Below are positions 23,874 to 33,657 of a stretch of 40,722 nucleotides of DNA, one piece after another. The stretch is from assembly GCA_016202565.1 (NCBI GenBank), contig JACQOK010000197.1:1-40722 (forward strand), written 5' to 3'. The position numbers were made by a program, and so were the translations under genes. This DNA is from Betaproteobacteria bacterium (GTDB lineage Bacteria > Pseudomonadota > Gammaproteobacteria > Burkholderiales > SG8-41). Every line of letters starts with the position of its first letter. Position 1 is the first letter of the stretch. Under the pieces are notes generated by a model that was not told the origin of the DNA, did no database searches, and was given only the letters and a program-made list of their open reading frames with translations.

Positions 23874-26800
23874 ATGCGTCGTGGTGGTGTTTTATCCATA
23901 GGTTACGGTGCTCACCTAACTCCCGCCGGACGCGGCGAAGCGAGAAGTCCCGTTGTTGATGATCGTTCGCCCACCAGGACGCGCGCGCCTGCAGCCGCAA
24001 CAGTTTGGGCTGCGATCCTTGTGCTGCTTCTCGGTGCCGGCTTGCCATTCGCAGCCCAGGCCCAGACCTGCGTGCCGGGCACAACACCCGACTGGATGGT
24101 GACGAGTGATCAGTTGGCAGCGCGGGTGCGGCCCGCCGAATGCGCAGGGGTGGAGCAGAGCCCGCCGGATTTCGGCTGGCCAAGCACCGGCGGCAGCTAC
24201 CAGTTAACGCTCACCTATCCGGACGGCAGCACCAAGTCGGTCTCGACCAACAAGAACTGGGTGAACTGGGGCGAGGTACTGCCCGCGGGCACCTATAGCT
24301 GGCGCGTGACGTCGAACGGCACCGCGAGCCGCGCGCGGCAGTTCACGGTGGCGGCCAGCGCGACGCCCTTCCTCGTCCCGGCGATGAGCAGCGTGCTTTC
24401 GCAGCTTGCGGCCAAGCCGCGCCCGCGCGGCCTGCCAAACGCCACCACATTGGCGACCATGGAGAGCCAGCGGTCAAGCGCGGTCTCGGCACTGCTGCAG
24501 GACGTGAAGCGACGGTTCCGCGAGTCGTTGCCGGGAACGAGCGGCGGTGATGGACTCGCCTACAGCGAGGCCGCCCTTCGGGCCGCCGCTGCGGCGGTGT
24601 ATAGCAACCAGGGCTCCTACTACAACGACGCCATCCGCCGGGTGATGAACCTCGCCTCGTGGGATCCGCGCGGGACGACCTCTTACGCCAACGATAACGT
24701 GGGCTCGCGCTCTGTATCGTGGGCGCTCGCGCTGGGCTACGACTGGCTCTATCCACGCCTCTCCTCCACCCAGCGGAGCCAGATTCTGGCCGCGCTGAAG
24801 GTGCGCGTGGGCGACATGTACAGCGGCGTGATGGCCTCGATTGCGCGCTATCCGCGGAACTCGTATGACAACCAGTCATTAATGGTCGCCGCGGCCATCG
24901 CGGCGCTCGTCGCGCCCGACCTGGCTGAGGCGACCACCTGGTTGAACGAAGCGCTGCCGCTCGCCCTCAACGCGATCAACCCGTGGGGCGGCGAGGAAGG
25001 CGGCTTCAGCAACAGCGAGACGCAGGGCTTCTGGGACGTGGGTGAGCAGCTCCTGCCCTGGTATGTCCTGCGCTGGTCGACCGGAATCGACGTTGCGAAG
25101 AAGGCGTGGGTGAAGAACTGGGCGCGCTACATGGCCTACTTCGCCCCGCTCGGTACCCCGGCGCAGCTGTTCGGCGATGGCCTCGAGATGAACATCACCG
25201 AAAACCGTGCGCGCTTTGGCAAGGGTTACACGTATTTCGCGCCCACGCCGCTCGGGCGCTGGTACGCCTTGACGCTCACCGGCGAGGACCAGACGCGCCT
25301 GGAGTACCTGATGGCCCCGCCGGCCGACTTCACTACCGCCTCCTATCCCACGGGCACGCCGAACACCGCGCTCTTGCCCACGATCGGACAGATCGCGATG
25401 CACAGCGATCTCGCGAACCCGGCCCGCACCTCGGTCTACTTCAAGAGCAGTCCTCCGCCCTACGGTGCGTTCAATCACAGCCACGCCGACCAGAACAGCT
25501 TCGTCGTGAACGCGGGCGGACAGCGCCTGGCGATCGAGTCGGGCTACTACGATGGCTACAAGACGACGCACTGGTACCAGTGGTATCACCAGACCCGCGC
25601 CAAGAACGCCATCACCTACGACAACGGCCAGGGCCAGATCTTCTACGAGCAAGGCGGCAAGATGGGCTATGGGGCGCTCACCCGCTACGCCAGCGGGACG
25701 GACTACGACATTGTGACCGGCGATGCGACGCAGGCCTACGGCGGCGCGCTCACCAAGGCGCAGCGCTCCTTGATCTACCTGCGGCCGAATCTCATCCTGG
25801 TCTACGACAACCTTGCCTCCGACTATAACCGGCAGTGGGAATGGAACATCCATGCCCTGAATCAGATGAGCGTCATCTCGGACCAGAGGATCTCGCTCTC
25901 CAACAATGGTCAGAGCCTGTGCGTCGACATGCTCGCCGGACCGACCATGCGCTTCACGCAGACCAACCAGTTCACCGCCAATCCTTCCAGCGGCGCCCCC
26001 CAGTGGCACGGCAAGTTCTACAACACAGCGCTCTCGACCACCGCGGAATTCATCGCGCTCATGCGCGTGGGTTGCACGACGACTACCGCGAGCGCCAGCA
26101 AATCGAACGGCGTGTGGACCGTACAGGCGGGCGGCAAGACCGTGCAGATCAGCGACAGTGCCATCACTGTTAGCGGTTCCACGTCGGCCGCCGACACAAC
26201 CGCGCCGTCGGTGCCGACCGGCCTTACGGCTACCGCCGCGTCCTCGAGCCAGATCAACCTCTCGTGGAACGCGTCCACCGACAACGTCGCAGTGACCGGC
26301 TACTACGTCTATCTCAACGACAAACCGCTCACCACCACGACGAGCACCTCGTTCTCCCACACCGGCCTCACCGCAGGCACCACGTACAACTACCGCGTGA
26401 GCGCCTACGACGCGGTGCCCAATCATTCGGCCTGGACTAATGTGGTCTCGGCAACGACTCCGCAATCCAGCACCGCCGACACCACCGCCCCGTCGGTACC
26501 CACCGGCCTCACCGCTACCGTGGCGTCCTCCGCCCAGATCAACCTCGCGTGGAACGCGTCCACCGACAACGTCGCAGTGACCGGCTACTATGTCTATCTC
26601 AACGACAAACCGCTCGCCACCACGACGAGCACCTCGTTCTCGCACACCGGCCTCGCCGCAGGCACCACGTACAACTACCGCGTGAGCGCCTACGATGCGG
26701 TGCCCAATCATTCGGCCTGGACGGCGCCGGTCTCGGCAACGACCCCGCAGACCACCACCGCCGACACAACCGCGCCGTCGGTGCCGACCGGCCTCACGGC

Positions 26801-28310
26801 TACCGCCGCATCCTCGAGCCAGATCAACCTCTCGTGGAACGCTTCCACCGACAATGTCGGTGTGACGGGATACTACGTCTACCTCAACGACCAGCCGCTC
26901 ACCACCACGACAAACAGAAGCTTCTCGCACACCGGCCTGAGTGCCGGCACCACCTACAACTACCGCGTGAGCGCCTACGACGCGGTTCCCAATCATTCGG
27001 CCTGGACGGCATCGGCCTCGGCAACGACCTCAGGCGGATCGTCGGGCGGCGTCACACAGGGGAACACGGGCGGACTGCCCGTCATTCCAGGGGCTTCGGG
27101 GTTCGGCATCAACACCAAAGCCGGCCGCGGCGGCACTGTTTACCGGGTCACCAACCTGAACGCAAGCGGAACGGGCTCCCTCAAGGCCTGCACAGATGCC
27201 AGCGGCCCGCGCGTCTGCGTCTTCGAAGTATCGGGGACGATCTATACGACGAGCGACCTCGTGATCAGGAATCCATACATCACCATCGCCGGTCAGACCG
27301 CGCCTTCGCCTGGCATCCTGATCCGTGGCGCCGGGATGCTAATCAATACGCACGATATACTCATTCAGCACATACGGGTGCGGCCCGGCGACGCCACGAC
27401 GGGCCCGGCTCCGATCAATCGTGATGCGTTCAAGATCGAGGCGTACCTAGCGGATACCTACAACGTCGTGATCGACCACGTATCCGGCAGCTGGAGCACC
27501 GATGAGCTGATTTCCGTGTGGGGCTCGAGCAGCGGCAAGATTTACGACGTCACCATTCGCAACTCGATCTTCAGCGAAGCGCTGAATAACTCGATCTCGC
27601 CGGACGGGCCGCACCCGGCCGGCCCGATCATAGGCTATCGCGCGAGCCGCATCATGCTGGCGAACAGCCTGATGGCCTTCAACGGCTGGCGCAATCCGCT
27701 GGTGCGCGACGACTCGACTGACGTCATGATCATCAACAACATGCTTTACCGGACTCGCGGCTATACCATCGATCAGATCGACTTTGGCACCAAGGGCGCC
27801 GGCGATGTTCCAATGCGGGCTTCGGTCCAAGGCAATCACTTCGTGCTCGCCCCGGGCATGTCGCCCATCAATACCATCAGCATAAACTCCGGAAGCGCCT
27901 CATCGTTCAAGATCTTTGTAACAGACAACACTGGACCCTGGATGACCAGTGATCCGTGGTCGGTCGTGGCAACCAGCCGGAGCAAATCGACCATCAATGT
28001 GGCGACACCGCCAGTATGGTCGTCGGGAGTGGTGCCCATGCCTTCCTCCTCCGTGGAGAACTACGTGCTGAGCTATGCCGGGGCCCGCCCCCTCGATCGT
28101 GATCCCGTCGATGCCAGGGTCGTGTCCCAAGTGCGAACACGAACCGGTGCGATCATCGACTCCCCATCACAGGTAGGGGGTTACCCGAACCTTCCGGTGA
28201 ACTACAGGGCGCTCACACTGCCGGCGGATCCGAACACCATAACGTCCAGCGGTTATACCAACCTCGAACTCTGGCTGCAGAGCATGGCTAGAGCACTCGA
28301 AGGTCTTTAG
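23874..28310 (+). CDS. Secreted dual-module polysaccharide lyase (heparinase II/III-like + 3 FN3 + PL1-like)
   Basis: Predicted secreted enzyme of 1,478 residues with two lyase-type modules. A long basic N-region leads to a signal-peptide core ([21 protein letters not shown], ending near residue 64). Residues ~65-770 form a DUF4962/heparinase II/III-like module, with a toroid region ([21 protein letters not shown]), the motif [11 protein letters not shown] (His at 535 and 537) and [14 protein letters not shown]. Three 95-residue fibronectin III repeats span 774-1058. Residues ~1066-1478 form a PL1 pectate-lyase-like right-handed beta-helix ([55 protein letters not shown]). The ATG at 23874 has AAGGA 7 bases upstream; longer starts (TTG 23778, ATG 23808) lack as good a site. 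It lies 17 bases before gspG. Substrate is inferred to be uronate-rich polymer. Confidence 0.85.
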   Translation: MRRGGVLSIGYGAHLTPAGRGEARSPVVDDRSPTRTRAPAAATVWAAILVLLLGAGLPFAAQAQTCVPGTTPDWMVTSDQLAARVRPAECAGVEQSPPDFGWPSTGGSYQLTLTYPDGSTKSVSTNKNWVNWGEVLPAGTYSWRVTSNGTASRARQFTVAASATPFLVPAMSSVLSQLAAKPRPRGLPNATTLATMESQRSSAVSALLQDVKRRFRESLPGTSGGDGLAYSEAALRAAAAAVYSNQGSYYNDAIRRVMNLASWDPRGTTSYANDNVGSRSVSWALALGYDWLYPRLSSTQRSQILAALKVRVGDMYSGVMASIARYPRNSYDNQSLMVAAAIAALVAPDLAEATTWLNEALPLALNAINPWGGEEGGFSNSETQGFWDVGEQLLPWYVLRWSTGIDVAKKAWVKNWARYMAYFAPLGTPAQLFGDGLEMNITENRARFGKGYTYFAPTPLGRWYALTLTGEDQTRLEYLMAPPADFTTASYPTGTPNTALLPTIGQIAMHSDLANPARTSVYFKSSPPPYGAFNHSHADQNSFVVNAGGQRLAIESGYYDGYKTTHWYQWYHQTRAKNAITYDNGQGQIFYEQGGKMGYGALTRYASGTDYDIVTGDATQAYGGALTKAQRSLIYLRPNLILVYDNLASDYNRQWEWNIHALNQMSVISDQRISLSNNGQSLCVDMLAGPTMRFTQTNQFTANPSSGAPQWHGKFYNTALSTTAEFIALMRVGCTTTTASASKSNGVWTVQAGGKTVQISDSAITVSGSTSAADTTAPSVPTGLTATAASSSQINLSWNASTDNVAVTGYYVYLNDKPLTTTTSTSFSHTGLTAGTTYNYRVSAYDAVPNHSAWTNVVSATTPQSSTADTTAPSVPTGLTATVASSAQINLAWNASTDNVAVTGYYVYLNDKPLATTTSTSFSHTGLAAGTTYNYRVSAYDAVPNHSAWTAPVSATTPQTTTADTTAPSVPTGLTATAASSSQINLSWNASTDNVGVTGYYVYLNDQPLTTTTNRSFSHTGLSAGTTYNYRVSAYDAVPNHSAWTASASATTSGGSSGGVTQGNTGGLPVIPGASGFGINTKAGRGGTVYRVTNLNASGTGSLKACTDASGPRVCVFEVSGTIYTTSDLVIRNPYITIAGQTAPSPGILIRGAGMLINTHDILIQHIRVRPGDATTGPAPINRDAFKIEAYLADTYNVVIDHVSGSWSTDELISVWGSSSGKIYDVTIRNSIFSEALNNSISPDGPHPAGPIIGYRASRIMLANSLMAFNGWRNPLVRDDSTDVMIINNMLYRTRGYTIDQIDFGTKGAGDVPMRASVQGNHFVLAPGMSPINTISINSGSASSFKIFVTDNTGPWMTSDPWSVVATSRSKSTINVATPPVWSSGVVPMPSSSVENYVLSYAGARPLDRDPVDARVVSQVRTRTGAIIDSPSQVGGYPNLPVNYRALTLPADPNTITSSGYTNLELWLQSMARALEGL
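26193..27047 (+). repeat. Three tandem 285-bp fibronectin III repeats
   Basis: Units begin at 26193, 26478 and 26763 with [14 protein letters not shown] and are exactly 285 bases (95 codons) each. Long blocks are nearly identical at DNA level, including synonymous positions, for example the segments encoding NHSAW. The array behaves as a spacer between the two lyase modules. Near identity suggests recent duplication or gene conversion. Confidence 0.9.
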
Positions 28311-28327
28311 AAATTTAGGATAGAGCT

Positions 28328-28795
28328 ATGCGCACTCGCACCAGAACAGCCACCGCTCGACTGCGTGGTATCCGGTCGAGGCGAGGTTCGTGCGCCGCTG
28401 CGGGCTTCACGCTCCTCGAGCTGCTGGTGGTCATCGTGATCATCGGGCTGCTCGCCGGCTACGTCGCACCCCGCTATTTTTCCCAGGTCGGGAAATCGGA
28501 GGTCCAGGTCGCGAGAGCGCAGATCGATGCGATCGAAAAGGCGCTCGATCAGTACCGCCTCGACACGCGGCGTTATCCCACTGCCGAACAGGGACTCGAC
28601 GTGCTGATCACCAAACCGGCGAGTGAGCCGAACTGGAACGGCCCGTACCTGAAAAAGACGGCCCCGAACGACCCGTGGGGACGGCCCTATGTCTACCGTG
28701 TTCCGGGACAGAAGGGTGAGTTCGATCTCTTTTCCTACGGCCGTGACGGGAAACCGGGCGGCTCCGGCGAAGACGCCGATATCGGAAGCCTGTAG
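28328..28795 (+). CDS. gspG: Major pseudopilin GspG-like
   Basis: Major pseudopilin of a type II secretion-like system. A prepilin-peptidase site AAAG/FTLLELLVVIVIIGLLAG has cleavage after Gly26 and Glu31 at position +5. The leader is long and Arg-rich (26 residues). The globular domain shows KSEVQVARAQIDAIEKALDQYRLDTRRYPT, GLDVLI, WNGPYLKKTAPNDPWGRPYVYRVPG and the calcium-loop-like SYGRDGKPGGSGEDADI, all standard for GspG. Length 155. AGGA precedes the ATG by about 9 bases. It sits 17 bases after the lyase gene and 5 bases before gspF, so lyase and secretion genes appear co-transcribed. Confidence 0.93.
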   Translation: MRTRTRTATARLRGIRSRRGSCAAAGFTLLELLVVIVIIGLLAGYVAPRYFSQVGKSEVQVARAQIDAIEKALDQYRLDTRRYPTAEQGLDVLITKPASEPNWNGPYLKKTAPNDPWGRPYVYRVPGQKGEFDLFSYGRDGKPGGSGEDADIGSL

Positions 28796-28800
28796 CCGGA

Positions 28801-29988
28801 ATGAAAATCCAGATCAACGCCGTCGACGCCGGGCAGAACGTCGTCTCACTGAGTTTGGAGGCCGCAAGCGAATCGATCGCGCTCGACGCCGCTCGCAAAC
28901 AGGGCTTGACCGTCCTGTCGGTCCGCTCGCAGGCGCTCGCGCTCCCGTATTCAGGCAAGTCTTCGGCATTCCCGATAACGCTGTTCTCGATTGAACTGAT
29001 GGCGCTGCTTGAAGCCGGGCTCAACCTGGTGGAAGCGCTGCAGACGCTGAGCGAGAAGGAACTCAATGGCGAGCGGCAGGTTGTTCTGGCCGGGATACTG
29101 GGCGCGATTTATCGGGGGGAGTCGTTTTCGCAGGCCGTGAGCCGGTTTCCGCAGCACTTTCCGCCGCTCTACGTCGCAACGCTCAAGGCGAGCGAGCGCA
29201 CGGGCAACGTGCGCGAAGCCTTGTCGCGCTACATCGCCTATCAGGAAGAACTCGACCGCGTCCGCAAGAAAGTCGTCTCCGCCTCGATCTATCCCGCCAT
29301 ATTGATCGTCGTGGGCAGCCTCGTCCTGGCGTTTCTCGTGTTCTACGTGGTGCCGCGCTTTGCCCGCGTCTACGAGGGCGTCTCGGCCAACCTGCCATTT
29401 TTTTCGGAACTGCTGCTCGCCGCCGGCCGCGGCATCCAGCAGCACGGCTGGCTGCTCGGGCTCGCGGCGGTCGCGGCTGTTGCCGGCGGCCTGTATGGCC
29501 TGACCCGCCCCGGCTTCCGGGCGTGGCTCAATGAACGCCTGTGGCAGATTCCGGTGGTGGGAGAGCGAATGAAGGTCTATCAGCTCGCCCGGCTTTACCG
29601 CACCGTCGGCATGCTGCTGCGCGCCGGCATCCCGGTGGTTTCCGCGCTGGGCATGGTGCGCGGCCTGCTCGCCGCGCATCTGCGCCCGCAGCTCGCGCGC
29701 GCCCGCGAACTGATCCAGGAAGGCCGGTCGATGTCGGCCGCGCTCGGCGCCACCGGTCTTGCCACCCCGGTGGCGGCGCGGATGATGGCCGTGGGCGAGC
29801 GCGGCGGCGAGATGGGCGAGATGATGGAACGGATCGCCCGCTTCCATGACGACGAGATGGCGCGTTTCATCGACTGGTTCACGCGCGCCTTCGAACCGGT
29901 CCTGATGGCGGTGCTCGGACTGGCGATAGGCGGAATCGTGGTCCTCATGTACATGCCGATTTTCGAGCTTGCGGGGAACATCCAATGA
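28801..29988 (+). CDS. gspF: Type II secretion inner-membrane platform protein GspF-like
   Basis: Polytopic platform protein of the secretion machine. Two T2SSF domains are visible, at residues ~60-180 (FSIELMALLEAGLNLVEALQTL, LKASERTGNVREAL) and ~265-385 (LYRTVGMLLRAGIPVVSALGMV, MAVGERGGEMGEMMERIA). Membrane segments lie near 163-185, 215-235 and 365-390. The short N-terminal region (KIQINAVDAGQNVVSLSLEA) is the usual F-N domain. Length 395 is normal. Its stop overlaps the start of gspE (ATGA), giving the compact G-F-E order. Confidence 0.93.
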   Translation: MKIQINAVDAGQNVVSLSLEAASESIALDAARKQGLTVLSVRSQALALPYSGKSSAFPITLFSIELMALLEAGLNLVEALQTLSEKELNGERQVVLAGILGAIYRGESFSQAVSRFPQHFPPLYVATLKASERTGNVREALSRYIAYQEELDRVRKKVVSASIYPAILIVVGSLVLAFLVFYVVPRFARVYEGVSANLPFFSELLLAAGRGIQQHGWLLGLAAVAAVAGGLYGLTRPGFRAWLNERLWQIPVVGERMKVYQLARLYRTVGMLLRAGIPVVSALGMVRGLLAAHLRPQLARARELIQEGRSMSAALGATGLATPVAARMMAVGERGGEMGEMMERIARFHDDEMARFIDWFTRAFEPVLMAVLGLAIGGIVVLMYMPIFELAGNIQ

Positions 29989-31673
29989 ACCGACCCGACG
30001 ATCCCGCCGTCGCGATTTCCCCCGAGGACCTGCAATGGGCGCGCGGCGAAAGCGCGCGCAGCGAGCGCAAGCTGATCGAATTGCTCGAGGAGCGGCTCGC
30101 CTGCGGTCCCGCGGAGTTCGTGGCGCGCCTTGCCCTGACCCTGCGTCTGCCCGCCGTGGCCCTCGACGACATGCGGGCGGAGGCGCCCGCCTTCGAGCTC
30201 ATTCCGTATGCCGAGGCTTCGCGGCGCGGCTGCATCGCGCTGCGCGCGCCCGACGGCGCTTTGTCTGTGGTGCTGGGCGATCCTTACGACCTCGATGCCC
30301 AGGACTGGATCGAAGCGCGAATGCGTGCGCCCTTCTGCTATCGGATCGCGCACCGTCTGGACATCCTCGCCTATCTTTCGCAACAGGAAACGCACCTGCG
30401 GGCGCTCGACGGCATCGCCGCCGGCATCGGCGAACGCGGGAAGGCCCGGGAGGATGCCGAGGAAATCTCGATCGAGACCATCAGCGAGACCGACAGCACG
30501 GTGGTAAGGCTCGTCAACTCCACGCTCTACGACGCCTTGAAGGCGGGCGCGAGCGACATTCATCTGGAGTCGACCGCGTCCGGTCTTACCATCAAGAACC
30601 GCATCGATGGCGTGCTCACTCCCGCCGAGTCCCTTCCCGGCATCGAACTGGCCGAGCAGGTGATCTCGCGCATCAAGGTCATGTCCGAGCTCGATATCGC
30701 CGAGCGCCGGGTGCCGCAGGACGGTCGCTTCAAGGCGCGCAGAAACGGCCGTGAAATCGACTTTCGCGTCTCGGTCATGCCGAGCGTCTTTGGCGAAGAC
30801 GCCGTGCTGCGCATTCTCGACAAGCAATCCCTTTCGGACCAGTTGCGCGGCCTTACGCTCGATTCGCTCGGATTCGGCGACAGTTTGATCCAGCGGCTGC
30901 GCCGGCTCTCCTCGGAGCCGCACGGCATGCTGCTGGTGACGGGCCCCACCGGCAGCGGCAAGACCACCACGCTCTACGCGGTAATGACCGAAGTCAACAA
31001 GGGGCTCGACAAGATCATCACGATCGAGGACCCGGTTGAATACCAGCTCCCCGGCGTGCTCCAGATCCCGGTGAACGAGCAAAAAGGCCTCACCTTCGCC
31101 CGCGGGCTGCGCTCCATTCTCCGGCACGACCCTGATCGCATCATGGTGGGCGAGATTCGCGACCCGGAAACAGCCGAGATTGCGGTTCAGTCGGCGTTGA
31201 CCGGGCACCTCGTCTACACCACCGTGCACGCGAACAACGCATTCGACGTCCTCGGCCGGTTCATCCACATGGGCATGGACGCCTACAACTTCGTGTCGGC
31301 GTTGAACGCGGTGCTCGCCCAGCGGCTGGTGCGGGTCATCTGCCGCGAATGCGCGATCGACGAGCGACCTGATGATGCCACGCTGGTCGAATCGCAGATC
31401 GAGACGAAGAACCGCGGCGGATACCGCTTCATGCGGGGCCGCGGCTGCGCGAGCTGCCGCGGCACGGGCTACCGGGGGCGCAAGGCGATCGGCGAGCTGC
31501 TCGTCATGAACGACAGCCTGCGCGAATTGATCGTCGCGCGCGAACCGGCGCGAAAACTCAAGGAAGCCGCGTGCGCGGCCGGGACTGTCCCATTGCGGGA
31601 AGCCGCGCTCGATCTCGTCAGAACCGGCGAAACCACGCTCGAGGAAATCAACCGTGTCACCTTTGTGACGTAG
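29985..31673 (+). CDS. gspE: Type II secretion ATPase GspE-like
   Basis: Cytoplasmic hexameric ATPase powering pseudopilus assembly. The N-terminal GspE-N domain covers residues ~1-130. The ATPase domain has ASDIHLESTASGLTIKNRIDG, Walker A GPTGSGKTTT at 320-329, the Asp box TIEDPVEYQLPG, Walker B ILRHDPDRIMVGEIRDPETAE and the His box TGHLVYTTVHANNA. A Cys-rich zinc motif follows (CRECAID ... GCASCRGTGYRGR), typical of GspE/PilB. Length 562. The start overlaps gspF by 4 bases. The T2SS assignment over type IV pilus rests on the adjacent GspG and the secreted neighbours. Confidence 0.94.
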   Translation: MNRPDDPAVAISPEDLQWARGESARSERKLIELLEERLACGPAEFVARLALTLRLPAVALDDMRAEAPAFELIPYAEASRRGCIALRAPDGALSVVLGDPYDLDAQDWIEARMRAPFCYRIAHRLDILAYLSQQETHLRALDGIAAGIGERGKAREDAEEISIETISETDSTVVRLVNSTLYDALKAGASDIHLESTASGLTIKNRIDGVLTPAESLPGIELAEQVISRIKVMSELDIAERRVPQDGRFKARRNGREIDFRVSVMPSVFGEDAVLRILDKQSLSDQLRGLTLDSLGFGDSLIQRLRRLSSEPHGMLLVTGPTGSGKTTTLYAVMTEVNKGLDKIITIEDPVEYQLPGVLQIPVNEQKGLTFARGLRSILRHDPDRIMVGEIRDPETAEIAVQSALTGHLVYTTVHANNAFDVLGRFIHMGMDAYNFVSALNAVLAQRLVRVICRECAIDERPDDATLVESQIETKNRGGYRFMRGRGCASCRGTGYRGRKAIGELLVMNDSLRELIVAREPARKLKEAACAAGTVPLREAALDLVRTGETTLEEINRVTFVT

Positions 31674-31737
31674 GCGTCCGCGCATGGATTACGGAAGAGA
31701 ACCATAGTTCTACGACTCAGCAGTCAGGGAGGGATCA

Positions 31738-33480
31738 ATGAAAAAACTATTACCGGCGATGACGCTCGTCACCGCATTGGCGTGCGGTGCGGCGCAGGCC
31801 GCGTTGCTCTACGTCGACCCGGCCAATCCGGGCGCCACGGACTCCGGCGCCGGAGATGCGCTGCATCCGTACCGCACGCTCACCTACGCCATGAAGCAGC
31901 TCAAGCCCGGGGACACGCTGAACATTGCCGGCGGGACATATCGCGAGTCGCTGATCTTCCCTCAAGTCTCCTGGTCGGCGGGGTCGGCCGTGATACAGCC
32001 GATGAGCAGCGCGCCGGTTTTGATCAAGGGCTCCAACGTCGTGACGGGATGGACCGCCCCGGGGGCCGGGCTATTCGTCAGAAACGGGTGGACCGTGAAC
32101 AGCCAGCAGGTCTTCGTCGATGGCGTATCGTTGCAGCAGATCGGCGGCAAGATCTTCAGCAACGATCCGTGGATCTGGCCCGGGCGCGTGGCCGGCGGGC
32201 TCGCCGAGTTGACCGATAACAGTTTCTATTACGACATTGCCGCGCAGAACCTCTACGTCAAGGTTCCCTTGACTTCGCTTGACGGACATATCGTCGAAGT
32301 AAGCGTGCGGCCGCATCTGGTGTTCGGCAGCGCCGTGGAGAACGTGACGCTGCGCCAATTGCGCTTCCAGCACGCGAACACCACGGCGCTGAATCAGACC
32401 GGCGCCGTGCACCTGTGGCGCAGCAATCGCAACGTGCTCGACGGGCTGGACGTGAGCTATGTGGACGGCACCGGGTTCGACGTCACGGGCGAGGACAATG
32501 TCCTGCGGAACAACAAGGCCAATCGCAACGGACAGCTCGGGATGAAGGTCCGCGGAAAGCGCAATCTCCTCGAGGGCAATGAGACCAGTTTCAATAACAC
32601 CCGCGGCTTCCAGAAGTGGTGGGAAGCCGGCGGCGCGAAGTTTGTCGGCGAGGGCGGGCTCATCGATTCGACGGTCAAGCGCCATGTCGCGGTCGGCAAC
32701 CTCGGCGATGGGATCTGGTTCGACTGGATGAACAGCAACAACCGGATCTACGAGAACCTGTCCGCCTACAACAGCGGCATGGGCATCCACTACGAGGCGA
32801 GCCAGAAGGGCTACATCTACAACAACTACGTGTTCGGCAACCGGCAGCGCGGCATCTATCTGCCGCACAGCTCGGGTTCCGTCGTCGCGTTCAATATGGT
32901 GGCGAATAACCGTTATGAGGGCACTGCCATCGTAGACGAGGGACGTGATCCGACCAACACGTTGCTCAGACCGGTCGGCAACCTCGTGCACGGCAACATC
33001 ATCGCGTGGAACGGCAGGTCCGCCCTCGTGCTGCCGCTGGAACTCGCCGACAACCGCTCCGACTACAACCTCTTCCTGGGTGTCACGCAGCCGGCTTTCT
33101 CGCTGGGCTGGCCTTCGACCACGAGCCCCATCCGCACGGGCCTGGATGCCTGGAGAACCGCGTCCGGCCAGGACCTGCATTCCTGGTTCCAGGTATTCGA
33201 CATTCCGTCCACGCTGGCGACTGCGTTCGAGCAGATGAACCCGTATCCGGACTGGAGCCCCGTGCTCTCGGTCGCCTCCAGTTACTCCCTCCCGGCTCTG
33301 AGCGACATCCTGCCAACGCACACCAAACCCGGGCCCTCGCTGCAGCTTGTAGCTTCCGGTGGCGACACCGGTGGCTCGACGGGTGACACGGGCGGCTCCA
33401 CCGGTGATACCGGAGGTTCCACCGGCGACACGGGTGGTTCGACAAAACCAGGCAAGGGCCTGGGAAGGAACAAGAAATAG
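31738..33480 (+). CDS. Secreted right-handed beta-helix protein
   Basis: Probable extracellular carbohydrate-active or carbohydrate-binding beta-helix protein, possibly a lyase or epimerase. A clear signal peptide (MKKLLPAMTLVTALACGAAQA) is followed by LLYVDPANPGATDSG and PYRTLTYAMKQLKPGDTLNIAGG, the DUF1565-like start of many parallel beta-helix enzymes. Asn-rich rungs fill residues ~195-420 (VTGEDNVLRNNKANRNGQLG, NNRIYENLSAYNSGMGIHYE, GNRQRGIYLPHSSGSVVAFN). The C-terminus has a Gly/Thr/Ser/Asp repeat and a basic tail (KGLGRNKK). A strong GGGAGGGA ribosome site precedes the ATG. It lies inside the secretion operon between gspE and the PilM/GspL-like gene, so it is probably a cargo. Catalytic residues cannot be assigned. 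Confidence 0.75.
   Translation: MKKLLPAMTLVTALACGAAQAALLYVDPANPGATDSGAGDALHPYRTLTYAMKQLKPGDTLNIAGGTYRESLIFPQVSWSAGSAVIQPMSSAPVLIKGSNVVTGWTAPGAGLFVRNGWTVNSQQVFVDGVSLQQIGGKIFSNDPWIWPGRVAGGLAELTDNSFYYDIAAQNLYVKVPLTSLDGHIVEVSVRPHLVFGSAVENVTLRQLRFQHANTTALNQTGAVHLWRSNRNVLDGLDVSYVDGTGFDVTGEDNVLRNNKANRNGQLGMKVRGKRNLLEGNETSFNNTRGFQKWWEAGGAKFVGEGGLIDSTVKRHVAVGNLGDGIWFDWMNSNNRIYENLSAYNSGMGIHYEASQKGYIYNNYVFGNRQRGIYLPHSSGSVVAFNMVANNRYEGTAIVDEGRDPTNTLLRPVGNLVHGNIIAWNGRSALVLPLELADNRSDYNLFLGVTQPAFSLGWPSTTSPIRTGLDAWRTASGQDLHSWFQVFDIPSTLATAFEQMNPYPDWSPVLSVASSYSLPALSDILPTHTKPGPSLQLVASGGDTGGSTGDTGGSTGDTGGSTGDTGGSTKPGKGLGRNKK
33361..33444 (+). repeat. Four 21-bp tandem repeats encoding GDTGGST
   Basis: Four exact-length 21-base units each encode Gly-Asp-Thr-Gly-Gly-Ser-Thr. 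Synonymous third positions vary between units, so protein sequence rather than DNA identity is being kept. It forms a flexible acidic/hydroxyl linker before the basic C-terminal tail of the beta-helix protein. Copy-number variation between strains is likely. Confidence 0.92.
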
Positions 33481-33657
33481 ATGCGCTTCCCGCTCGCACG
33501 CAGGCATTGCCGGGACGGCGATCCCGATGATGGCCTGGAACTTACCCAGAGCACGCAATCGGTGAAAAACGTGAATATCGTCGAAGAAAATCCTGAGCAC
33601 GGGAAACCGCCTCTGACTTCGTCAAAGTGGGCAAACCGACTTTCGGAGAAATCAGCG

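Noticed and set aside
24879-26996. 705-codon minus-strand frame opposite the lyase gene
   Set aside because: It mirrors the lyase codons, including the FN3 repeats, and has the Gly/Arg/Val bias of antisense frames; the plus strand has clear domains.
29595-31685. 696-codon minus-strand frame opposite gspF/gspE
   Set aside because: Antisense to two well-supported secretion genes and without recognisable domains.
31738-33480. PEP-CTERM sorting signal on the secreted proteins
   Set aside because: Neither the beta-helix protein nor the dual lyase ends with a Pro-Glu-Pro motif, helix and basic tail; no exosortase gene is in the window.
32071-33600. 509-codon minus-strand frame opposite the beta-helix gene
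   Set aside because: No signal peptide, ribosome site or family motif; the plus-strand gene has all three.
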